This document shows positions 7,011-13,738 of a DNA stretch of 26,851 nt, piece by piece. Under the pieces are notes generated by a model that was not told the DNA's origin, ran no database searches, and saw nothing but the letters and a program-made list of their open reading frames with translations. The translations under genes and the position numbers were made by a program. This DNA comes from Armatimonadota bacterium (GTDB taxonomy: Bacteria; Sysuimicrobiota; Sysuimicrobiia; Sysuimicrobiales; VGFF01): NCBI GenBank assembly GCA_016868955.1, contig VGFF01000011.1, forward strand, positions 1-26,851. The letters are read 5' to 3'. Position 1 is the stretch's first letter. Each line of letters opens with the position of its first letter.

Positions 7011-7451
7011 ATGGAAACAGCGATGGATCCGAACGCATCGACCCCAGCGCCCCGCGTCGTCGGGTTTCTCTGCGATTGGGCGGTCAATAGCGAGGGGCTC
7101 ATCAACGCCGACGGCACGATGCTCGGCTTCCCGAACGTGACGCTGGTTCTGGTACCATGCTCCGGTTTCGTGAAAACCGGCTGGCTGGACCTTGCCTTGA
7201 AAAGCGGAGCGGCCGGCGTCTTCGTCTGCGGGTGCCCCATGGGAGACTGCCTGAACCGTGAAGGCAACTGGATCATGGAGGAGCGGATCGATCAGCTGCG
7301 CAAGCGGCTGCAGCGGCAAAAGGTTGATCCCGAGCGCATCGGCTTGGTCGCGTACGGTATGCACGATCGCGACGGATTCGTCGCGGGCGTCCGCGCCTTC
7401 GTCGACAAGGTCGCGGGGATCACCCCCGCGCCGGCCGGAGGAAAACGATGA
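7011..7451 (+). CDS. MvhD/FrhD-type iron-sulfur electron-transfer protein
   Basis: A 146-residue soluble protein of the hydrogenase iron-sulfur subunit (MvhD-type) family. In methanogens MvhD carries a [2Fe-2S] cluster and links hydrogenase to heterodisulfide reductase HdrA. Recognisable are GFLCDW (C21), PCSG (C50) and VCGCPMGDC (C73, C75, C80), the counterparts of the family's CCxWC, CSG and GCxxGDC motifs. Two N-terminal Cys of the usual three are absent, so the cluster environment may differ. No hydrogenase large subunit or HdrA is in the window. The preceding gene ends in a ferredoxin domain, which makes this protein a likely cytoplasmic partner. ATG 7011 follows a GGAGGAA ribosome-binding site. 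Confidence 0.82.
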   Translation: METAMDPNASTPAPRVVGFLCDWAVNSEGLINADGTMLGFPNVTLVLVPCSGFVKTGWLDLALKSGAAGVFVCGCPMGDCLNREGNWIMEERIDQLRKRLQRQKVDPERIGLVAYGMHDRDGFVAGVRAFVDKVAGITPAPAGGKR

Positions 7452-7570
7452 GCATTCCGCGGTTCGCGCCGAAACGCCTCAAGGCGTACGTGGCCTATGC
7501 AATGTTCTATCTCGTCCTCTTTGTGGTCCTGTTGTTCGTGGCGGCGTTCGGGCTGATCGCGGAAGCCTAG
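7448..7570 (+). CDS. 40-residue single-helix membrane peptide
   Basis: A 40-residue open frame with a basic N-terminus (RFAPKRLKAY) and one membrane helix (FYLVLFVVLLFVAAFGLIA). Its ATG overlaps the TGA of the upstream gene (ATGA), and a GGAGGAAAA ribosome-binding site lies just before it, so it is very likely translated. It directly precedes the CcoN-like gene and may be a small subunit comparable in size to CcoQ-type peptides of cbb3 oxidases, but there is no sequence motif to prove that. Confidence 0.6.
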   Translation: MSIPRFAPKRLKAYVAYAMFYLVLFVVLLFVAAFGLIAEA

Positions 7571-7576
7571 GAGACG

Positions 7577-8989
7577 ATGGGAATGCTCGCGTGGATGTTT
7601 TCGGAAGAGGAATGGAGCGCGTCGCGTCGATTCCTCATCGCCGGCGTGTTCTGGGGTGCGGTTGCGGTCTTCTATGAGGCGATCTTCGCCTGGAAGATCG
7701 GATTCCCGGGGTTTCTCAACGGCATCGCCTGGTTCTCGAGCGGCCGCGTCGCGGCGATCGCCGGCGACGCGGCCGTCTTCGGCTTCGCCTCGAACCTGTT
7801 GATCGCCGCGGCGATACGGTTCGCGCCGCGTCTCGGCCGTGCGTCGGGGATCGGTGAAGGGATCGCCCACCTCGCCTTCTGGTCCTGGAACCTGGCAGCG
7901 GGTCTGGCATGGTGGCACCTCTCCGCGGGCTGGACGCGCGGGCGTGCGTGGGGCGAGGCGCCGTGGCCGTCGGATCTCCTCCGCCTCCTGGCGGTGCTGA
8001 TCCTCGGCCTCGCGTTCGCGCGGGCCGTCCGCCGCGCGGGTCGGGAGATCTTGGATGACGCGCCAGCGATGTTCGTCGGCGCCGCGCTCGTTGCGATGCC
8101 GGTCGTGTTGATTCTCGGAAAAGGATTATTCTGGCCGTTTCACAACCCGTACGCCGGCATCACGGACGCGCTGGCGCAAGCGTATGTCGCGACCGCGTTG
8201 AACGGCTTCTGGCTCCTGCAGCTCGCAGCCGCCGCGATCTTCGGGTTCGTGCCGGCTTTGGCCCAGCGTCCCCTTCACAGCGCGCCGTTGGCCTACGTTG
8301 CCCTGCTGAGCTTGTGCGCCTTCGCGCCGTTCGCCGGACCGGCCGCGTTCGTGTGGGGCCCGGTGCCGTTTTGGCTGCAGACGATCGGCGCGGTTTCGGC
8401 GATGCTCCTCGTGCTGCCGGCGGCCTCGATCCTCGCGAACCTCTGGAAGACGATCAGCGCGCGATGGCGCACGATCGGCGAATCGCCCGCGGCGGCGTTC
8501 CTGCTCACGGGCGCGATCGGCCTCGTCGCCTCAGCGAGCGCGCGGGCGGTTGTCGCCATGCTCGGCCCAAGCCAGTTCGCGGGGCTCAGCGTATGGGCCG
8601 GCGCCGAGTGGACCCTGTGGATGTATGGCGGCATCGGCGCCGTCGCGCTCGGTGCGGCGTACGCGCTGGCGCCGGCCCTGACCGGGCGGACGTTCGTGAG
8701 CCGCCGCCTGCAATGGTGGCACTACTGGTTGACGACAGGCGCCGTGGTCACGTCCGCGGTCGCGCTGATGCTCGGCGGTCTGATTCAGGGCGCGGCCTGG
8801 GCTTCGGGTACGATCCCCTTCTCAGCGTCGTCGGCGGCGGTCGCGCCGCTGCTGGTGCTGCGCGGCGTGTGCGCGTGGGGCATAGTCATCGGGCACGGCC
8901 TGTTCGCGTGGAACCTGTTCCTGTCAGCGGACTCCGGCGAGGTGGCGACCGCGGCGGAGCGCGAGCTGGCACCGGCGGCGGGCGCTTGA
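7577..8989 (+). CDS. CcoN-like (cbb3 oxidase subunit I) protein lacking all metal ligands
   Basis: A 470-residue protein with about twelve membrane helices. Alignable landmarks of CcoN are GR-x-VFGF in helix II, TDALAQAYVATALNGF for the TDAMVQWWYGHNAVGF helix, RPLHSAPL for RPVYSYRL, FAGPAAF for WAGPHHL, and a C-terminal HYWLTTGAV...LIQGAAW resembling HFWLATIG...ITQGLMW. Each metal-ligand position is changed: the helix II haem His is Ala62, the CuB His are Thr206, Ala256 and Ala257, and the helix X haem His pair falls at Glu344/Thr346. It should therefore not bind haem or copper. A structural or ion-conducting role within the neighbouring complex is inferred. ATG 7577 follows TAGGAG. The family call rests on remembered CcoN sequence, so an alignment should be run. 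Confidence 0.82.
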   Translation: MGMLAWMFSEEEWSASRRFLIAGVFWGAVAVFYEAIFAWKIGFPGFLNGIAWFSSGRVAAIAGDAAVFGFASNLLIAAAIRFAPRLGRASGIGEGIAHLAFWSWNLAAGLAWWHLSAGWTRGRAWGEAPWPSDLLRLLAVLILGLAFARAVRRAGREILDDAPAMFVGAALVAMPVVLILGKGLFWPFHNPYAGITDALAQAYVATALNGFWLLQLAAAAIFGFVPALAQRPLHSAPLAYVALLSLCAFAPFAGPAAFVWGPVPFWLQTIGAVSAMLLVLPAASILANLWKTISARWRTIGESPAAAFLLTGAIGLVASASARAVVAMLGPSQFAGLSVWAGAEWTLWMYGGIGAVALGAAYALAPALTGRTFVSRRLQWWHYWLTTGAVVTSAVALMLGGLIQGAAWASGTIPFSASSAAVAPLLVLRGVCAWGIVIGHGLFAWNLFLSADSGEVATAAERELAPAAGA

Positions 8990-9011
8990 GCGGCCCGGGA
9001 GACGGTGAATC

Positions 9012-9488
9012 GTGCGAATGAATGCGATGGTGGTCGCGTGGCTCGTCGCCGGCGCGCTATTGACCGGGTACGTCGCGACCGTGGCCTTGCCCAACGCGGA
9101 TCCGGCATTGCGCAAGGGTACGGAGCGGTTCGTGGCGCTGTCAGCTGAAGAGGCTCACGGTCGCGAAATCTACGTCCGCGAGAACTGCGTCGCTTGTCAC
9201 ACTCAGCAGGTCCGGCTTCCGGAGAAGCGCTTTGGCGTGGTTCGCGCGGCGGGCGATATCGGAGACGAGTCGCAAGCCGGGGACTACATCGGACAGAATC
9301 CTGTTTTGCTGGGGTCGCTGCGCATTGGTCCGGACCTGGCGCGCGTCGGCGCCCGATTGACGCGCGCGCCGCAGATCATCGCGAAGCTTCGCGATCCGGC
9401 GACAGCCGGTGGGCGCGTGCACGGCTACGGCTTCTTTCGGGACGACGAGCTGCGGGACCTCGCAGCGTACCTTCTGAGCTTGCGATAA
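9012..9488 (+). CDS. CcoO-like membrane-anchored monohaem cytochrome c
   Basis: A 158-residue protein with an N-terminal membrane helix (about residues 6-25) and one haem site, CVACH (C59, C62, H63), inside the CcoO-like block GREIYVRENCVACHTQQVR. Further CcoO-like elements are the stretch around NPVLLGSLRIGPDLARVGAR. The distal Met of CcoO (usually in a MPxY context) is missing: the corresponding region reads GRVHGYGFF and the soluble domain has no Met at all. His137 is the best candidate for a distal ligand, which would lower the haem potential. It follows the CcoN-like gene as ccoO follows ccoN. GTG 9012 is preferred because GGGAG sits about 10 bp upstream; ATG 9018 is possible. Confidence 0.84.
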   Translation: MRMNAMVVAWLVAGALLTGYVATVALPNADPALRKGTERFVALSAEEAHGREIYVRENCVACHTQQVRLPEKRFGVVRAAGDIGDESQAGDYIGQNPVLLGSLRIGPDLARVGARLTRAPQIIAKLRDPATAGGRVHGYGFFRDDELRDLAAYLLSLR

Positions 9489-9506
9489 CACGAGAACGAG
9501 GGACAA

Positions 9507-10088
9507 ATGGCCGAGCCTCAAACGAACGCCAAGACCAACGAACCGGCGAAGGCGCTGTCGCGGGGCGAGATCCCGCGGGGTTTGCTGGTTTTGTTCGCGA
9601 TCCTGCCGCTGTTCGCGCTCGTCTACCTGATGCTCGGCGGCGGACTGTTCGCTCCGGAGATCAAGCCGGTCGCGCGAACGTTTCAGGGCACGACCGGCGT
9701 CGCCGGCGGAGGCGTCGCGGACGAGCCGCAGCGGGCCGAGCAGGTCAAGGCCATCATGGCCGTAGTCCCGGCGGAAGCCCATGATGACCAGCCGGCAACT
9801 CCGCCGGGCCAAGCCGACATCACCGCGGCCGCCACGCAGTACAACGCGTTGTGCGCGGTTTGTCACGGCGCCAAAGGCGAAGGGGACGGAGCAGCGGGCG
9901 CCGCACTGAATCCGAAGCCGATGAACTTCCATGCCCGGGCGTATCAAGAACAGCCCAAGGGTGTGGCCCGCTGGGCCATCAAGAACGGTCTGAGCGGGAC
10001 GGCCCGCCGCAGCGGTATGCCCGCCTTCGCGTTGCCCGATCCCCAGATCTGGGCGCTCGTGGAGTACACGTATCGACTCGGGAAGTGA
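9507..10088 (+). CDS. Membrane-anchored monohaem cytochrome c
   Basis: A 193-residue protein with a cytoplasmic N-terminus, one membrane helix (about residues 27-48, LLVLFAILPLFALVYLML), a linker of roughly 60 residues rich in Ala/Pro/charged residues, and a C-terminal cytochrome c domain. The haem site is CAVCH (C116, C119, H120) and the distal ligand is probably Met171 in SGMPAF. It looks like a CcoP-type or cytochrome c-555-type tethered electron carrier and closes the respiratory cluster; the long linker would let the haem domain swing between partners. ATG start with GAGGGA upstream. Confidence 0.87.
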   Translation: MAEPQTNAKTNEPAKALSRGEIPRGLLVLFAILPLFALVYLMLGGGLFAPEIKPVARTFQGTTGVAGGGVADEPQRAEQVKAIMAVVPAEAHDDQPATPPGQADITAAATQYNALCAVCHGAKGEGDGAAGAALNPKPMNFHARAYQEQPKGVARWAIKNGLSGTARRSGMPAFALPDPQIWALVEYTYRLGK

Positions 10089-10128
10089 GGCACGCACTCC
10101 CGCGTCGTAGGCCTCTCCACTTGTTGAG

Positions 10129-11094
10129 ATGTCCGCTACTCTTTCGCAGATTTATGCGCCGGTCCAAACGGACCTCGACGGCCTGCAAGCGCTGTTTCAC
10201 AAGGAGCTGAGCGCCGACGACCCGTTCCTCGAGGGTTTGGTCGGATCCGTCCTCGAGACCCGCGGCAAGCTCGTACGGCCGGCGCTGACGTTCCTCAGCG
10301 CGCGCACCTCTGGATCGCCCGCCCCGGAAACGCGGCTCGTCGCGGCCGCGGTCGAGTTGATTCACGTCGCCTCGCTGATCCACGACGACGTCATCGACGA
10401 ATCCGACCTGCGCCGCGGTCATCGGACCGCGAACGTGCGCTGGGGGAATCATGTCGCCGTCCTGCTCGGCGACTACCTGTTCGCGAAATCGTTTCACATG
10501 TTTTCGCGCGTCGCCCATCGCGCGGTCGCGACGCAGATGGCGCTCGCGACGGTCCGCATGACCCAAGCCGAGATCCTCCAGATCAAACACGGAAGCCGCC
10601 CACACGACGACGAGTCGGTGTACTTTCGCATTGTCGAGGGCAAGACGGCGCAGCTCGTCTCCTCGGCCTGCGCCAGCGGTGCGTACGTGGCCGGCGCGTC
10701 ACCGGAACGGGCGACCGCGCTCGGCTCGTTTGGCTTGCACTGGGGCATCGCGTTTCAGATCATCGACGACACGCTCGACTTCACCAGCGACCCGACCGTC
10801 TTGGGCAAGCCGATCGGCAGCGATGTGCGTGGCGGCAAGATGACGCTGCCCCTGATCCATGCCTATCGCACCGGCACGGAGGCGGATCGGGCGCGGATCG
10901 CGGGGGCGCTCTCGCACGGGGAGGCGTCCGACCTTCTCGCGCTCGTTTCGCCCCGCGGTTCGATCGAATACGCTTTGGACGTCGCGCGGTCGCACGCGCG
11001 GTCGGCGTTGGCGATCATCGAATCGTTGCCGGCCGGTGCGGCACGAGATAGTCTCGCTGCGATCACCGAGTTCGTTCTCGCCCGCCGGAACTGA
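10129..11094 (+). CDS. Long-chain polyprenyl diphosphate synthase
   Basis: A 321-residue trans-prenyltransferase. The first Asp-rich motif is HDDVID (D86, D87, D90), the second is DDTLD (D213, D214, D217), and the GKPIGSDVRGGKMTLPLI block after it is characteristic of heptaprenyl/octaprenyl-type synthases. It condenses isopentenyl diphosphate onto an allylic primer to make the isoprenoid tail of a quinone, most likely menaquinone here, which suits its location right after a quinol-oxidising complex. The product chain length cannot be read from the sequence. A 40-bp spacer separates it from the cytochrome gene. ATG 10129 gives the family N-terminus but has no strong ribosome-binding site. Confidence 0.9.
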   Translation: MSATLSQIYAPVQTDLDGLQALFHKELSADDPFLEGLVGSVLETRGKLVRPALTFLSARTSGSPAPETRLVAAAVELIHVASLIHDDVIDESDLRRGHRTANVRWGNHVAVLLGDYLFAKSFHMFSRVAHRAVATQMALATVRMTQAEILQIKHGSRPHDDESVYFRIVEGKTAQLVSSACASGAYVAGASPERATALGSFGLHWGIAFQIIDDTLDFTSDPTVLGKPIGSDVRGGKMTLPLIHAYRTGTEADRARIAGALSHGEASDLLALVSPRGSIEYALDVARSHARSALAIIESLPAGAARDSLAAITEFVLARRN

Positions 11095-11096
11095 CG

Positions 11097-12242
11097 ATGT
11101 CGCGCGCCGCCGGAGGCCTGATCGCGCTCGCGCGGACGGTTCGCGAGGCGATGCTGCGGTCAGCGGTCCGGACGACCGGCGCTCATCTGGCGCGCCATCG
11201 ATCCCGCATCACAGAGGATTGGATCCGCCGCCTGTACTCGTTATCGCCGCGCTACGCGGAGCACGAGGCCTACGCCGTTCGTTGGGCCGGGGGGACGCTT
11301 GACCTTCTCTTGGCGGTGCTGAGCGCCGCCGACGAGGCGTCGCGTCGTGAGATTCGCGACCGGGTGGGGGAGCACTCCCGCGCCGTTGCCGCCCGCCAGG
11401 TCGAGATGGGATTCTCGCTGGAGGAGATCCTGCAGGCGTTGACGCTGATGAGCGCCAGCGTCAGCGCTGAGGTGCAGCTGATGCTGAACCGGCGCCTTTG
11501 GGTCGCCTACCCACCCGACGTCATGCGCGCGACCGACCTCATCTACGAGGCGATGGACCTCCAGGAGCTGGCCATCTCGCAGAGTTATCTTGCGGAGCGG
11601 GACCGCCGCATCCAGGAAAGCGCGCGAGCGCTGGAAGAGACGAACCAGCAGCTGCGCACGCTCCTGCAAGAGATGCATCACCGCATCAAGAACAATTTGC
11701 AGACTCTCGCCGACCTGCTGTATCTCGAGAAGCTCTCGGCTGAGCCGGGCGCCGGTAAGAGCTTGCAGGACAGCATCGGACGCGTGAAGAGCATCGCGGC
11801 GGTGCACCAATTGCTGTCGGTGGACCACATCGAGGACGTCGACGTACACCGCCTGGCGCTGCGCGTCGGCGAGATGATCGGCACCGACCTGGCCGGCGGC
11901 GGCCGCGGCGTCACGGTCGATGTGCAAGGAAATACGTTGCTGCTCTCGAGTAAACAGGCGACGGCGATCGCGCTCGTCCTCAGCGAGCTGGTCACCAATG
12001 CGTTGGAGCACGCGTTCAGCCAGCAGGTCGGGCGCGTCACGATCGCCCTGCGGGAGGAGGGGGACGAGGTGATCGTTTCCGTGTGCGACAATGGAAAGGG
12101 GCTTCCGGCGCGGTTTTCCTTCGACCACGACGCGCACCTGGGACTCCTCATCGTGCGTGACCTCGTGTCCCGCGATCTGCAGGGCACGTTCTCGTTGCGA
12201 TCGGGAGCCGGCACGACCGCCGAGGTGCGTTTCCGACGATGA
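11097..12242 (+). CDS. HisKA_2-family sensor histidine kinase, cytoplasmic
   Basis: A 381-residue protein without membrane segments. Residues about 25-160 are a helical sensor region resembling RsbRD/RsbT co-antagonist N-terminal domains. A coiled coil follows (about 165-190), then the phosphoacceptor box MHHRIKNNLQ (H195), typical of the HisKA_2 class used by EutW-like kinases. The ATPase domain shows the N box LSELVTNALEH and the G1 box DNGKGLP. It overlaps the next gene (ATGA), which encodes an ANTAR response regulator, so the two form a phosphorelay pair. The signal sensed is unknown; neighbouring respiratory genes make redox or quinone status a guess only. The ATG lies two bases after the previous stop. 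Confidence 0.88.
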   Translation: MSRAAGGLIALARTVREAMLRSAVRTTGAHLARHRSRITEDWIRRLYSLSPRYAEHEAYAVRWAGGTLDLLLAVLSAADEASRREIRDRVGEHSRAVAARQVEMGFSLEEILQALTLMSASVSAEVQLMLNRRLWVAYPPDVMRATDLIYEAMDLQELAISQSYLAERDRRIQESARALEETNQQLRTLLQEMHHRIKNNLQTLADLLYLEKLSAEPGAGKSLQDSIGRVKSIAAVHQLLSVDHIEDVDVHRLALRVGEMIGTDLAGGGRGVTVDVQGNTLLLSSKQATAIALVLSELVTNALEHAFSQQVGRVTIALREEGDEVIVSVCDNGKGLPARFSFDHDAHLGLLIVRDLVSRDLQGTFSLRSGAGTTAEVRFRR

Positions 12243-12820
12243 CCGAACGACTTCGAATCCTCATTGCCGATGACGAGGCGATTCGCGTAATGACGCTTCG
12301 GACCCAATTGCGGTCCTTGGGGCACGACGTCGTCGCAGAGGCGTCGAACGGCGCGGAAGCGGTCGCGTTGGCGTTGGAGCAGCAGCCCGATCTGGCGATC
12401 TTGGACATCAGGATGCCAGAGATGGACGGCATCAGCGCGGCGCGAGAGATCGCCGGCCAGCGCGCGATCCCGATAGTTTTGTTGACCGCCTACAGCGAGG
12501 TCGAGTTGATCGAGCGCGCAACCGAGGCCGGCGTCTTCGCCTATCTGATCAAGCCGATCAGCGAAGAGGAGCTGCAGCCGACCATCCAGCTCGCCTGCGC
12601 TCGGTTTCGGGAGTTCGAGCAGTTGACCGCCGAGGTCGCGGACCTGCGGGAGGCCCTGGAGGCGCGCAAGTACATCGAGCGCGCGAAGGGCATGCTCATG
12701 AAGCGGCTCGGTATCAGCGAGGCCGAGGCGTTTCGTCGCATGCAAGTGCAGAGTCAAAAGGAAAACAAGAAGCTCGTGGACATTGCGCGCGCGATCGTGA
12801 CGGCGCACGGCGTACTGTGA
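12239..12820 (+). CDS. ANTAR-domain response regulator (RNA-binding antiterminator)
   Basis: A 193-residue protein with an N-terminal receiver domain (phosphoacceptor D56 in ILDIRMPEMDG; conserved Lys in YLIKPI) and a C-terminal ANTAR domain (about 125-190, with AKGMLMKRLGISEAEAF) preceded by a coiled coil. ANTAR proteins bind paired RNA hairpins and prevent transcription termination after phosphorylation-driven dimerisation. The pairing with a HisKA_2 kinase mirrors EutV/EutW. The target RNAs are not evident in this window. ATG overlaps the kinase stop by 4 bp. Confidence 0.92.
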   Translation: MTERLRILIADDEAIRVMTLRTQLRSLGHDVVAEASNGAEAVALALEQQPDLAILDIRMPEMDGISAAREIAGQRAIPIVLLTAYSEVELIERATEAGVFAYLIKPISEEELQPTIQLACARFREFEQLTAEVADLREALEARKYIERAKGMLMKRLGISEAEAFRRMQVQSQKENKKLVDIARAIVTAHGVL

Positions 12821-12830
12821 TGGGCGACCG

Positions 12831-13229
12831 ATGACGGACGATCGGCGAACCCCCGAGTCGGAGATGGCGGGCTCCTCGGCGCTCGGCCGGCTGTTCGCCG
12901 CCCATGCCGAGCTGGCCGGGATGGAAGCCCGGCGGGCCGCGTCCGAGGTGGCGCGTTCGGCGGCACTCTTCGTCGCCGCCCTCGCGTTGCTCGGGGGCGC
13001 GTTGTTCCTCCTCCCAGCGCTGCTCGTGCTCGTGCTTGCGAACTGGATGCCGGCTTGGGTGGCGGCGCTGCTCGTCGTCGTCGTTGTTTTGGTCGGGGCC
13101 GCGCTCGTCGCGTGGATCGGCTGGCGCCAGCTGCGGCGGCCGAAGCTGGCGGCGATCCGACTCGCGCTGAAGGAGGACCGCTCGTGGATCGTGGACCTGA
13201 TGCACTCCTTGCGGAGATCCGATCGATAA
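12831..13229 (+). CDS. Holin-like/DUF1469-type membrane protein
   Basis: A 132-residue protein with a charged amphipathic N-terminus (GRLFAAHAELAGMEARRAASEVA), two adjacent membrane helices (about 43-63 and 69-91) and a basic C-terminal tail. This layout matches the phage-holin-superfamily 3_6 / DUF1469 (YqjE-like) group, which despite the name is chromosomal and of unknown function. It is followed by an overlapping small membrane protein, a pairing common for this family. ATG 12831 lies ten bases after the ANTAR gene. Confidence 0.7.
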   Translation: MTDDRRTPESEMAGSSALGRLFAAHAELAGMEARRAASEVARSAALFVAALALLGGALFLLPALLVLVLANWMPAWVAALLVVVVVLVGAALVAWIGWRQLRRPKLAAIRLALKEDRSWIVDLMHSLRRSDR

Positions 13230-13462
13230 GAACCCACCTCGGCGCACGCGCGCAACGCGCGGTCGCGCAGGGGCGCACCGCCGCTGCGGCGGCATCATCG
13301 TTGCTATCGCTACGCGGGTTGGCGTCGAGTCGGTTTCCGAGCTCCGCGTCCACCGCCGACGCGGCGTCGATCGGACGTCTGCCTCCCGCCCTGTTGCTCG
13401 TCTTCGGCCTGCTGCTCGGGCTGCAAGCCCTGCTGCGCGACGGGAACTCTGAAACCAAATGA
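13184..13462 (+). CDS. Small membrane protein overlapping the DUF1469-like gene
   Basis: A 92-residue protein in the +2 frame relative to the DUF1469-like gene, overlapping its 3' end by 46 bp. The start is decided by a perfect AGGAGG at 13171-13176, seven bases before GTG 13184. The N-terminal part is an amphipathic charged helix (ALLAEIRSIRTHLGARAQRAV), the middle is Ala/Ser-rich, and a membrane helix lies near the C-terminus (LPPALLLVFGLLLGLQALL). The arrangement resembles DUF3618/YqjD-type partners of DUF1469 proteins. No confident family. Confidence 0.6.
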   Translation: MDRGPDALLAEIRSIRTHLGARAQRAVAQGRTAAAAASSLLSLRGLASSRFPSSASTADAASIGRLPPALLLVFGLLLGLQALLRDGNSETK

Positions 13463-13486
13463 TACAATCAGGGCCGGAGGTGGGGG

Positions 13487-13675
13487 ATGCCGTTCGGAAT
13501 CGGCACCACGGAGCTCGTCATCATCATGATCATCGCGCTGTTGATCTTCGGTCCGTCCCGCCTCGCCGGCATCGGCTCGTCGTTGGGCAAGGGCATCCGA
13601 GACTTCCGTAAGTCGGTGCGCGAGCTCGACGATGAAGATACCGCCAAGAGCGATCGCCCGCGCGGCAACGCCTGA
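13487..13675 (+). CDS. tatA: TatA/E twin-arginine translocase subunit
   Basis: A 62-residue protein with a short N-terminal membrane helix (TELVIIMIIALLIFGPSRL) and an amphipathic helix (IGSSLGKGIRDFRKSVRE), including the conserved FGP turn. This is the TatA/TatE form that builds the export pore for folded proteins. The Rieske protein encoded at 3379 carries a twin-arginine signal and is a likely substrate. tatC is not in the window. ATG 13487 is preceded by GGAGGTGGGGG. Confidence 0.92.
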   Translation: MPFGIGTTELVIIMIIALLIFGPSRLAGIGSSLGKGIRDFRKSVRELDDEDTAKSDRPRGNA

Positions 13676-13693
13676 TCTTCGGGTGGTGCGGAG

Positions 13694-13709
13694 CCCACGG
13701 GCGTGTGGG
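13694..13709 (+). promoter_or_regulatory. Hairpin in the tatA-DUF4321 spacer
   Basis: CCCAC and GTGGG form a 5-bp stem around a 6-nt loop. Outer CTTCG (13677-13681) and CGAAG (13714-13718) could pair as well, giving a longer interrupted structure. No T-run follows, so it is not a standard terminator. The role is unknown. Confidence 0.3.
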
Positions 13710-13721
13710 AGGGCGAAGCAA

Positions 13722-13738
13722 GGGCGGGGTAGCCGCCC
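13722..13738 (+). promoter_or_regulatory. 6-bp GC hairpin abutting the DUF4321 start codon
   Basis: GGGCGG (13722-13727) pairs perfectly with CCGCCC (13733-13738) around the loop GGTAG. The stem ends at the base before the GTG start at 13739 and contains the only G-rich stretch that could serve as ribosome-binding site. In RNA it would be expected to limit initiation unless ribosomes from tatA or another factor open it. Confidence 0.4.

Noticed and set aside
7011..7451. Evidence for a hydrogenase in the cluster
   Set aside because: Only the MvhD-like electron-transfer protein is present; no large or small hydrogenase catalytic subunit or maturation gene is seen.
7577..9488. A functional cbb3-type cytochrome oxidase
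   Set aside because: Gene order and fold resemble ccoNO, but no haem or copper ligand of subunit I is retained, so oxygen reduction is not expected.
10087..10115. Terminator between the cytochrome cluster and the prenyl synthase gene
   Set aside because: GAGGC/GCCTC can pair but with a 19-base loop, a 5-bp stem and no T-run; too weak to call.
13463..13468. TACAAT -10-like hexamer just before tatA
   Set aside because: No -35 match at 16-18 bp (GC-rich ACGGGA region), and it would leave a transcript leader of only about 12 bases with the ribosome-binding site at its very start.
13694..13709. ANTAR-type hexaloop hairpin target
   Set aside because: The loop is six bases (GGGCGT) but lacks the A1 and G4 bases expected in ANTAR-bound loops, and the second hairpin has a five-base loop.
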